Origin: Acidobacteriota bacterium
GTDB taxonomy: Bacteria > Acidobacteriota > Vicinamibacteria > Vicinamibacterales > UBA8438
DNA: 9,258 nucleotides
Direction: 5' to 3'
Assembly: GCA_011523485.1 (NCBI GenBank)
Contig: WTGR01000096.1
Span: 1 to 9,258, forward strand
Part shown: one piece after another, positions 1 to 6,184 of the stretch
How the letters are laid out: the number at the start of each line of letters is the position of its first letter
How positions within the stretch are numbered: the stretch's first letter is position 1
Translations under genes and position numbers: made by a program
The notes under the pieces: model-generated
Told to the model about the DNA's origin: nothing
The model's input: the letters and a program-made list of their open reading frames with translations, nothing else
Databases searched by the model: none

Positions 1-60
1 CCGCACCCCCTCAGCCGCCATCAGGTCGCCGACAACCTTGTTCCACGGGCTGTTATACAT
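1..60 (-). CDS. N-terminus of a probable thiamine-pyrophosphate-binding enzyme (partial)
   Basis: Only the first 20 codons lie in the window; the gene runs off the left edge. The peptide begins MYNSPWNKVVGDLMAAEGVR. A 'vvgdlmaaeGVr' stretch at the extreme N-terminus is typical of the first helix of TPP-dependent enzymes of the acetolactate synthase / benzoylformate decarboxylase type, which usually continue into 'vFGiPG'. Those enzymes make or break bonds next to a 2-oxo group. The ATG at 58-60 is preceded on the minus strand by a purine-rich AGAGAGGAG (63-71), unusually close to the start. The gene diverges from the aldolase operon, with 119 bases between the starts. With so little sequence the family is a pattern judgement, and a different enzyme is possible. 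Confidence 0.5.
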   Translation of the reverse strand, partial: MYNSPWNKVVGDLMAAEGVR

Positions 61-179
61 CACTCCTCTCTTGGACGACCGACGTTGACGCGGTCGGCGG
101 GCAAACAGCGGGTCCGAATCCGTTGGCGATTGGAGTAGGCTTGCAACGGTTGGCCAACTGCGACGAGGAGGTTTCCAGA
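61..179. promoter_or_regulatory. divergent intergenic region with a 10-bp palindrome
   Basis: This 119-base gap separates the divergent TPP-type gene from the aldolase/PQQ operon, so both promoters should lie here. I see a TTGACG at 85-90 that could be a -35 box, but no convincing -10 hexamer at the right spacing. A perfect palindrome, GTTGGCCAAC, occupies 149-158, just upstream of the aldolase ribosome binding site GAGGAGG (165-171), and could be an operator or chance. The existence of promoters here follows from gene layout; their exact positions are not visible. Confidence 0.35.
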
Positions 180-1148
180 ATGGTGTTCAAGTCCTGTCAT
201 CGCCCCGTCTGGCTGCTGCTTGCGGCAGGTGTCATCATCGCCGCCCTGCTCTCCTCCGTCCCGTCGGCCCAGGAGTCGTACCTCCACCTGAACCCGGTGG
301 TCGAGAAGCTCGAGCAGGGCAGGCACGTGTTCGGGGTGAGCACGGCCGACCTGTCGTTGCAGAACGCGCTGTCCCTGGCGGGCGATCCGAGCATCGACTA
401 CGTGTACGTCGACATGGAGCACAACCCGCTGCGGTTCGAGCAGCTCGAGAAGTTCGTGGCGTATCTGGTCGCCGGCGACAAGGCCGGCATCGTCGAGCGC
501 GGCAACGCGCAGATGCACCCGCCGGTGTTCGCGCGCTTTCCGCCCTACGGCCGCGAGCAGACGCAGTGGATCGTCAAGCACGCGCTCGACCTCGGCCTGA
601 TGGGCATCCTCATCAACAACATCGAGACCCCCGAGCAGGCGGAGAACATCGTGCGGACCATCCGCCCCCGCCAGCTCCGCTCGTCGGCCATCCCGAATCC
701 GCCCGGCGTGCGGGGCACGGTGCAATGCCCGTTCTGGGGCGTGGGGCGGGCCGAGTGCCGGCAGCGCGCCGACCTCTGGCCGCTGAATCCGCAAGGCGAT
801 CTGCTGTTCTGGGCGATGATCGAGACCCGGGAGGGCGTGGAGAACGCCGACGCCATCGCGCAGGTGCCCGGCGTCGGAGGCTTCTACCTGGGGGCGGGCG
901 GCGACCTCAGCTCCTCCTACGGCGCGGAGAGCGCCGAGGATCCCGAGGTGGCGGCCGCCTTCGAGCACCTGCTGGAGGTGTGCCGGACGCGCGACCTCGC
1001 CTGCGGAGGCACGGTGACGCCGGCCAACGCCGCGCTGCGGATGGAGCAGGGCTACCGGATCTTCAACTTCGGGGGCGCGAACGGCGGACTGACCGAAACG
1101 AACGCGGCGGCGCGCAACGCGGTCATCGCAGCGGGAGCGCAACGATGA
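180..1148 (+). CDS. exported HpcH/HpaI-family aldolase
   Basis: A 322-residue protein of the HpcH/HpaI aldolase family, a metal-dependent (class II) group that cleaves or forms 2-oxo-3-deoxy or 4-hydroxy-2-oxo acids, yielding pyruvate and an aldehyde. Visible family landmarks are VDMEH with D78, E80 and H81 (matching the catalytic-His motif of HpaI), R119 in FARFPP, the metal ligand E215 in MIET, and D242 in LGAGGDLSSSYG. The Gln that precedes the metal Glu in HpaI is Met here (M213). The start at 180 is chosen because GAGGAGG at 165-171 sits 8 bases upstream; a TTG start at 123 would precede this site. Residues 1-30 form a clear signal peptide (basic start, hydrophobic core 10-24, cleavage near VPSA/QE), which is unusual since well-studied members are cytosolic. 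It is the first gene of a two-gene unit and overlaps the PQQ gene by four bases. The family is confident; the substrate is unknown. Confidence 0.88.
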   Translation: MVFKSCHRPVWLLLAAGVIIAALLSSVPSAQESYLHLNPVVEKLEQGRHVFGVSTADLSLQNALSLAGDPSIDYVYVDMEHNPLRFEQLEKFVAYLVAGDKAGIVERGNAQMHPPVFARFPPYGREQTQWIVKHALDLGLMGILINNIETPEQAENIVRTIRPRQLRSSAIPNPPGVRGTVQCPFWGVGRAECRQRADLWPLNPQGDLLFWAMIETREGVENADAIAQVPGVGGFYLGAGGDLSSSYGAESAEDPEVAAAFEHLLEVCRTRDLACGGTVTPANAALRMEQGYRIFNFGGANGGLTETNAAARNAVIAAGAQR

Positions 1149-2869
1149 CCCGCGTGACGTTCACCTTGCTCGTCTCGACGCTGCTCTCCGGCGCGCTCGC
1201 TCCCGTCGTCCGCGCCCAGGTGACGGACTTCGAGCCCGTCACGACCGAGGAGCTCCTCGCCCCGGACGACGGCGACTGGATCAACTGGCGCCGCACGCTC
1301 AACGGACAGGGCTACAGCCCGCTCGACCAGATCAACCGCGAGAACGTTCGCAACCTCCAGCTCGTCTGGTCGTGGGCGATGCAGCCCGGCACCGACGAGG
1401 TCACGCCGCTGGTGCACGCCGGGGTCATGTACGTCCCCAGCCGAAGTGGAGTGCAGGCGCTCGACGCCGTCACCGGCGACCTCCTCTGGGAGCACTCGCG
1501 CCGACAGGCCGTCCCGGAAGACGAAGATCTGCCCATCAACCGCCGCCCGGGCATGGCGCGCCGCAGCATCGCCATCTACGGCGACAAGATCTACGCCGGC
1601 ACGAGCCGCGCCGAGCTGATCGCCCTCGATGCGCGGACGGGCGAGCTGGTCTGGCAGCACCAAGTGGCCGACAGCAGCCTCGGCTACCGATATACCAGCG
1701 GTCCGATCGTCGTGCAGGGCAAGGTCGTCGCCGGGATGACCGGGTGCGAGCGGTACAAGAACGACGTCTGCTTCATTTCCGCGCACGATCCGGAGACCGG
1801 CGCCGAGCTGTGGCGCACGTCGACGGTCGCACGCCCCGGGGATCCGGGCGGCGACACCTGGGGCGACCTGCCGCTGACCTGGCGCGCCGGGGCCGATGCC
1901 TGGATTCCCGGCAGCTACGATCCCCAGACCAATCTCATCTACTGGTCGACCGCGCAGGCCAAGCCGTGGGCCATCGTGCAGCGCGGCACTGAAGGCGCGG
2001 CGCTGTACACCAACTCGACGCTGGCCCTCGATCCCGACACCGGAGAGCTCCGGTGGTACTTCCAGCACATCCCCGCCGAGACGCACGACCTCGACGAGGT
2101 CTTCGAGATCGTCCTCGTCGACCGGGGCGACGGGCTGTCGCTCTTCAAGATGGGCAAGATCGGCGTCCTGTGGGAGCTCGATCCCCGGACCGGAGCGTTT
2201 CGCAACGCGTTCGACCTCGGCTACCAGGACATCGTGGAGATCGACCCGGTGAGCGGACAGGGCATCCTGGTCCGCGAGCGTATCCCGCAGATCGACGTAC
2301 CGGTGGACTACTGCCCCGGACCCGGCGGCCTGAAGAACCTGTGGGCCATGGCCTACCACCCCGAGACGGAAGCGTTCTACGTCCCCCTGACGCCCGGCTG
2401 TGCGCACTCCATCTTCGGCGCGATGCCCGAGCCGGAGCTGGGCCGCGGCGGCGTCGGCCCGAACGACCGGCGTTTCCGGGTGCATCCGCAGAGTCCCGAG
2501 CAGTTGGGCGACTTCGTGGCGATGGACAGCCGCACCGGAGAGCTTCTCTGGCGCCGGCGCAGCCGCTGGCAGTACGGAACGGCGGTCCTCACCACCGGGG
2601 GCGGGCTGGTGTTCGTCGGCGATATCGACCGCTACATGTACGCCTTCGACGCGCGCGACGGCACGGAGCTGTGGCGCACGCGCACGCCGACGGCGACCGA
2701 CGGCTTCCCGATCACCTACGCGGTCGACGGCCGCCAGTACGTCGCCATCCCGTCCGGTCCGGGGTGGAGCATCTCGTGGAGGAACGCGCGCATCGCGTTT
2801 CCCGAGACCATGCAGCGGCCGCCGGGGTCCGGTTCGGTGCTCCAGGTGTTCGCACTGCCGCGGGAGTGA
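1145..2869 (+). CDS. periplasmic PQQ-dependent alcohol/sugar-type dehydrogenase (quinoprotein, no heme domain)
   Basis: A 574-residue quinoprotein of the eight-bladed beta-propeller PQQ dehydrogenase family. Such enzymes oxidise alcohols, polyols or sugars in the periplasm and pass electrons to a cytochrome c or quinone. Residues 1-24 are a signal peptide (cleavage near VRA/Q). The mature N-terminus shows the family opening WINWRRTLNGQGYSPL, and tryptophan-docking repeats of the TGxxxW type run from about W115 (TGDLLW) to W510 (DGTELW). Expected Ca/PQQ residues are E202 (in TGCERYKNDVCF) and the catalytic Asp D317 (in HDLDEVFE); the Asn normally found in GTGNP is Gln here (Q271 in STAQAKPW). 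There is no CXXCH, so an external electron acceptor is needed. No CysCys pair and no lanthanide-type extra Asp is seen. The start overlaps the aldolase stop (ATGA), with GGGAG at 1133-1137 spaced 7 bases away, indicating translational coupling. Substrate unknown. Confidence 0.92.
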   Translation: MTRVTFTLLVSTLLSGALAPVVRAQVTDFEPVTTEELLAPDDGDWINWRRTLNGQGYSPLDQINRENVRNLQLVWSWAMQPGTDEVTPLVHAGVMYVPSRSGVQALDAVTGDLLWEHSRRQAVPEDEDLPINRRPGMARRSIAIYGDKIYAGTSRAELIALDARTGELVWQHQVADSSLGYRYTSGPIVVQGKVVAGMTGCERYKNDVCFISAHDPETGAELWRTSTVARPGDPGGDTWGDLPLTWRAGADAWIPGSYDPQTNLIYWSTAQAKPWAIVQRGTEGAALYTNSTLALDPDTGELRWYFQHIPAETHDLDEVFEIVLVDRGDGLSLFKMGKIGVLWELDPRTGAFRNAFDLGYQDIVEIDPVSGQGILVRERIPQIDVPVDYCPGPGGLKNLWAMAYHPETEAFYVPLTPGCAHSIFGAMPEPELGRGGVGPNDRRFRVHPQSPEQLGDFVAMDSRTGELLWRRRSRWQYGTAVLTTGGGLVFVGDIDRYMYAFDARDGTELWRTRTPTATDGFPITYAVDGRQYVAIPSGPGWSISWRNARIAFPETMQRPPGSGSVLQVFALPRE

Positions 2870-2882
2870 TTCCGCACCTTCT

Positions 2883-2909
2883 CGGCCACCGCCGTCCGGC
2901 GAGTGGCCG
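2883..2909. terminator. weak hairpin in the convergent intergenic region
   Basis: Between the convergent PQQ gene and permease gene, CGGCCAC (2883-2889) and GTGGCCG (2903-2909) form a 7-bp stem, with an inner GCCG/CGGC (2891-2894 and 2897-2900) that could extend it. A second 7-bp pair (CGGGCGA at 2921-2927, TCGCCCG at 2947-2953) lies beside it. Neither has a T-run on either strand, so they would be weak intrinsic terminators at best. Their position between two gene ends is the main support. Confidence 0.3.
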
Positions 2910-2961
2910 CTGCATCTCCGCGGGCGACAAGCCCAGCGCCTCGATCTCGCCCGGCGACGCT

Positions 2962-4722
2962 TCAGCGCAACGAGCTTGCGGCGGACTCGACGCGGACCGT
3001 GATCACGTCGGTGTCGTGGTACTGATTGTGGCGCACGGACGAGGCGTAGTGCCGCAGCAACCGGAGGGATACCTCCTGCTCTATCGCTGGGCCCACCGCC
3101 CGGTCGCCGAGCAGCGCCATCTGGTCCTCGAGGTTGGTCTCGTCGGTGGCGGCGATGAACTCCAGCACGGCCGCATCACGCTCACCGCCTGCCACCAGCA
3201 ACAACCGGCGCCCGTTCCCGGGCGCGCGTTCCTCCTCCTCCCGGCTCAGCAACAGAAGCGTCTCCTCGCCGACCGCACGAACGCGCTCGAGCATCTCCTC
3301 GCTCCACCGCCGGCGAACGCCGAGCTTCGCGAGGAACGCATCGACCTTCGGATACGCATCGGCGCTCAGCGCCACCCGCAGGCGCCGCCGACGTGGTCCC
3401 GTAAGCTCCTCGAACAGCGTCAGCGAGATCACCGTCAAGCCGCCTACCGTGACCGCGCTGCCGAACATCTCGCTCCAGGGTCCCTGGAAGTACTCCGGAA
3501 AGATCCGGTCGAGCTGAAAGGCGAGGCCAATCCAGAACGCGAGACCGACCACCACACTCCTCCGGGGGTCGAGCCCCTCGTGCTGGAGGATCTCTATGCC
3601 GAAGGTGAAGAGCCTGGCCACCAGGAGAACGAAGTAGCCGGCCACCACCGGACCGGGAATCGCGATGATCACCGCCAGGAACTTCGGAATGAACGCAATC
3701 GCGACGAAGATGAGCCCGATGCAGACGCCGACCGAGCGGGCCGCCACGCCCGTCAGCTCCACGATCGAAATGCCCGTGGCATAGGTCGTGTTGGGCAGCG
3801 TGCCGGCCAGACCCGACAGCAGGTTCCCGAGGCCGTCGGCCGACATCGCACCCTGGATCGCCCGGAAATCGATGGCGCGCGGCCGGCGCCACGATACCCG
3901 CTGGATGGCGACGCCGTCGCCGAGCGTGTCCATCGCGCCCACCAGGGTCACCAGCACGAACGCCGGCAGCAGGGCCCAGAACTCGGGTCCGAAGCCGAGA
4001 TCGAGCCCGGGATAGGCAATGGACGGCAAGCCGATCCAGCCCGCCTCGCGAACGCTCGCCGTGTCGTAGAGTCCGAAGAAGAACCCCCCGACAACGGTGC
4101 CCGCGACCATGCCCACGATCGGTCCCCATAGACGCCACAGACCGGAACCGCGGAGCACGGTCACGACGATGACGAGCAGCGTCACGCCCACCGTCACCGG
4201 CGCCGCCGCGGTCGAGACGCCGGCTGGCACATGCGCGAGTCTGCCGAGAATGACCGGCGCCAGGGTGACCGGGATCAGCATCAGGACGGTGCCGGCCACC
4301 GTCGGCGTGAAGATCCGCCGCAGCGCCGACAATCTGGCCGCCAAGGCGAACTGGAACAGGGACGACACGACGATCAACGTGGCCAGCAGGCCCGGTCCCC
4401 CCTGCTCCAGAGCCGACACGGAAACCGCGAGAAAGGCGCTGCTGCTGCCCATCAGCATGACGTAGCCGGCGCCTACGCGCCCGACCCGCACCGCCTGGAC
4501 TGCAGTTGTGATCCCGCAGATCGCCAGCGCCGTGCACACCGCCCACATCACATAGGCATCGCTGCCGCCGGCGGCCTGGATCAGGATCGTAGGGCTCAGC
4601 ACGATGCTGGGCACGGCGAGCAGCGCATACTGCGTTCCGAGCCCGAGGGACAGCAACTTCGGAGGGCTCTCGTCGGGCTCGTAGCGCACGTCGCGGCGAG
4701 CATCGGCGGGGTTGGACACCAT
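2962..4722 (-). CDS. NCS2-family nucleobase-type permease with a C-terminal cytoplasmic domain
   Basis: A 586-residue inner-membrane protein. Residues from about 20 to 440 match the NCS2 (xanthine/uracil/ascorbate permease) family of ion-coupled transporters: an N-terminal RYEPDESPP, a first membrane helix with GLGTQYALL, RVGRVGAGYVMLMGSSSAF, the core segment GAMDTLGDG, and PNTTYATGISIVELTGVAAR. Residues that define substrate binding in studied members are changed: the QH pair of helix 1 is QY (Q31-Y32), the helix-8 Glu is D265, and the signature QNxG is TGIS (316-319). Residues about 442-586 form an extra soluble domain rich in charge, ending NLEDQMALL...VSLRLLRHYASSV...DVITVRVE. Typical NCS2 proteins are about 420-480 residues and lack it. 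The ATG at 4722 was chosen; an in-frame GTG at 4746 would add eight residues, and neither has a good ribosome binding site. The family is confident; the cargo is not known. Confidence 0.88.
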   Translation of the reverse strand: MVSNPADARRDVRYEPDESPPKLLSLGLGTQYALLAVPSIVLSPTILIQAAGGSDAYVMWAVCTALAICGITTAVQAVRVGRVGAGYVMLMGSSSAFLAVSVSALEQGGPGLLATLIVVSSLFQFALAARLSALRRIFTPTVAGTVLMLIPVTLAPVILGRLAHVPAGVSTAAAPVTVGVTLLVIVVTVLRGSGLWRLWGPIVGMVAGTVVGGFFFGLYDTASVREAGWIGLPSIAYPGLDLGFGPEFWALLPAFVLVTLVGAMDTLGDGVAIQRVSWRRPRAIDFRAIQGAMSADGLGNLLSGLAGTLPNTTYATGISIVELTGVAARSVGVCIGLIFVAIAFIPKFLAVIIAIPGPVVAGYFVLLVARLFTFGIEILQHEGLDPRRSVVVGLAFWIGLAFQLDRIFPEYFQGPWSEMFGSAVTVGGLTVISLTLFEELTGPRRRRLRVALSADAYPKVDAFLAKLGVRRRWSEEMLERVRAVGEETLLLLSREEEERAPGNGRRLLLVAGGERDAAVLEFIAATDETNLEDQMALLGDRAVGPAIEQEVSLRLLRHYASSVRHNQYHDTDVITVRVESAASSLR

Positions 4723-4784
4723 CGTTCGGGGCGAATCGATCCGCACCTCGAGCGGCGCGGCGTCGGCTTCCGCACGGTCGTCCG

Positions 4785-4847
4785 CGACCCGTACGGACCG
4801 ATGTCGGAGTACCCGACGTCGTCCGCCATGGTGAGGACGGTGTTCGG
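4785..4847 (-). pseudogene. relic of a sulfatase N-terminus
   Basis: The minus strand encodes 21 residues beginning PNTVLT and continuing MADDVGYSDIGPYGS. This is the canonical start of the arylsulfatase family (consensus PNIVLIMADDVGYSDIGCYGS), including the paired Asp residues that bind the active-site Ca. The similarity stops abruptly on both sides: upstream residues do not look like a signal peptide, and downstream none of the three frames gives the expected TPNLD and CxPSR (formylglycine) segments, because the permease gene begins within 63 bases. The reading frame itself stays open further but the rest is not sulfatase-like. This is best read as debris from a deleted or rearranged sulfatase gene. 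The match is seen directly; the deletion history is inferred. Confidence 0.7.
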
Positions 4848-4885
4848 CTGCCCGAACGCAGGCCTGGAGAGAGGCGACGGAAGGA

Positions 4886-4919
4886 GAACGGGGCGGACAG
4901 CTCGAGATCCGCCCCGTTC
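4886..4919 (-). terminator. 12-bp-stem intrinsic terminator after the secreted paralogue
   Basis: GAACGGGGCGGA (4886-4897) and TCCGCCCCGTTC (4908-4919) are perfect inverted repeats around a 10-base loop. The hairpin begins 48 bases past the stop codon of the gene ending at 4968. On the minus strand the stem is followed by TCTCCTTCC, a pyrimidine-rich but not pure T tail. This is the strongest stem I noticed in the window and probably ends the minus-strand transcript that includes the esterase cluster, separating it from the permease. Confidence 0.65.
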
Positions 4920-4967
4920 AATCACTCGCTGGGACGCCATTCCGGCGGTCGCGCCGGGCCTCGTCCG

Positions 4968-5978
4968 CTACTGGCCGGCGGCGCGCCGCTCGACCGCCCG
5001 GGCGCCGGTCAGCGTGCCGTCCATGCCGTAGTTGCCCTCGTGGCACGCGTACTCGAAGATCGGCAGGTCGGTCTGCCGCATCGGCAACTCGACCGTCCAC
5101 GGCGCCGTCCAGGTGGTCGGGTCCGTCACCGTGAAGGTGTAGAGCAGCGTGTCCTCGTCCACCCGCCGAATGCGCTCCACCAGGTGCAGGTTCTTGCTGG
5201 AGTTGCGGAAGCTGGTCTCGCGCAGGAAGTTCCTGGTCTCGACCACCAGCGTGTCGCCGTCCCAGTGCCCGCGCGATACGCCGGTCCACTGCGGCAGCGT
5301 GCCGTGATCGCTGTTGTCGAGCGGGATGATCCGCGCGTTGTGCACCATCTCGTTCAGCAGCACCACGTGCTCGGGCGTCTGGAAGATCTGCACGTTCATG
5401 TTGTAGGCGGCCGGCACCATCGGCGGACCCGAGTTGAAGCCGGTGATGCAGCGCTCGCCGAGCGGGCGGTCCTCCGGTCCCTCGGTCGGCCGCTGGTTGA
5501 TCCGCAGCCGCTCGGCCGCGCGCTGCGCGCCCGCCTCGGTCAGCGGCGGGATCCGGCCGTTCGGCGGATCGATGACCAGCGAGGTGCGCCGGGTCTCGAC
5601 GACGTTGTCCCCGCGGTCCCACCAGAAATCGTTGTAGGCGAGGGCGAGGTCGCGGCTCTCGCGCGTACCGTTCACGGTTCCGCGGTCGGTGGTTATCTGC
5701 TTCCGCTCCTCGCGGTCCCGGTCGGCGTTGTTGGCCAGCACCCGTTCGGCGGCGTACTCGGCGCTCTCCTCCTCCGAGAAGAACGCCTGGTCCCCCAACT
5801 CCTCCGGACGCTCGAGCGGGGTAACGGTCCGGAAATCCCAGATGCCGCTGAGGTCCGGGTGGCCGTGCGGGGTGCGCAGCGTCGGCGTATCGCCGGCGGA
5901 CTGCGCGGCGGCGGCGGTGGCCAGCAGCAGCGCGAGCGCCGCGCTGCCGGCGATCCGGAGAATCGATCGGTTGGTCAT
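4968..5978 (-). CDS. secreted protein of unknown function, 'PDLSGIW...CHEGNY' family, copy 1
   Basis: A 336-residue exported protein with no function I can assign. The signal peptide covers residues 1-25 (cleavage AAAA/Q). Recognisable blocks are HPDLSGIWDFRT...LERPEELGD (about 40-67), an acidic helical stretch, RCITGFNSGPP around C177, VQIFQTPEHVV, GVSRGHWDGDTLVVETRNF, TLLYTFTVTDPTTW, and FEYACHEGNY around C312. The 'G.W.GDTLVVET' and 'PDLSGIW' phrases are known from abundant uncharacterised secreted proteins of Acidobacteriota and some Proteobacteria. The mature protein has only two cysteines, C177 and C312, both shared with the paralogue at 7770-8765, so a disulfide is likely. The ATG at 5978 is preferred over a GTG at 5987 because GAGG (5987-5990) lies 8 bases upstream of it. 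It follows the esterase by 206 non-coding bases, in which I see no gene and which may hold its own promoter. Confidence 0.85.
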   Translation of the reverse strand: MTNRSILRIAGSAALALLLATAAAAQSAGDTPTLRTPHGHPDLSGIWDFRTVTPLERPEELGDQAFFSEEESAEYAAERVLANNADRDREERKQITTDRGTVNGTRESRDLALAYNDFWWDRGDNVVETRRTSLVIDPPNGRIPPLTEAGAQRAAERLRINQRPTEGPEDRPLGERCITGFNSGPPMVPAAYNMNVQIFQTPEHVVLLNEMVHNARIIPLDNSDHGTLPQWTGVSRGHWDGDTLVVETRNFLRETSFRNSSKNLHLVERIRRVDEDTLLYTFTVTDPTTWTAPWTVELPMRQTDLPIFEYACHEGNYGMDGTLTGARAVERRAAGQ

Positions 5979-6184
5979 CTTCTGCACCTCATGCTGGAGC
6001 TACGTGGCAACGATGGAGCCGTAAGTATGACGCCAAGGGGCCGGCGGCGAAAGCCCCGCCCGATTCGAGCGGCGTTTGCATCCCGCCGGAGCGGCGCTGC
6101 TCCTCATCGAGTGCTTCGCCGCGCGGAGCCAACCGCATGCGCACGCCCCGCTTTCGCGGCGACCGCCGGCCGCGCCCGCCTGCC

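Noticed and set aside
123..179. Earlier TTG start for the aldolase
   Set aside because: It would place 19 residues in front of the signal peptide and bury the GAGGAGG at 165-171, which is ideally spaced for the ATG at 180.
2081..2110. Lanthanide-type (XoxF) signature in the PQQ dehydrogenase
   Set aside because: The residue two places after the catalytic Asp is Val, not the extra Asp expected in lanthanide enzymes.
1052..2485. Long open frame of 477 codons on the minus strand opposite the PQQ gene
   Set aside because: Its translation is Arg/Ala/Val/Asp-rich with no recognisable family, and it lies opposite a gene with clear domain evidence. Such antisense frames are expected at high GC.
2675..2869. 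Fused cytochrome c domain on the PQQ dehydrogenase
   Set aside because: No CXXCH occurs; the protein ends soon after the last propeller repeat.
2053..4131. Plus-strand open frame spanning the end of the PQQ gene and most of the permease
   Set aside because: It crosses two well-supported genes in the wrong frame or strand and has the composition of a GC-rich shadow.
4596..4784. Continuation of the sulfatase frame, with a stretch WCPTPPML loosely like the CxPSR active site
   Set aside because: The same bases encode the conserved N-terminus of the permease in another frame, and the other sulfatase landmarks are missing, so the resemblance is taken as chance.
6148..6159. GAAA-capped hairpin (minus strand CCGC-GAAA-GCGG) after the esterase
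   Set aside because: The stem is only 4 bp and there is no T tract; hairpins this short are frequent at this GC content.
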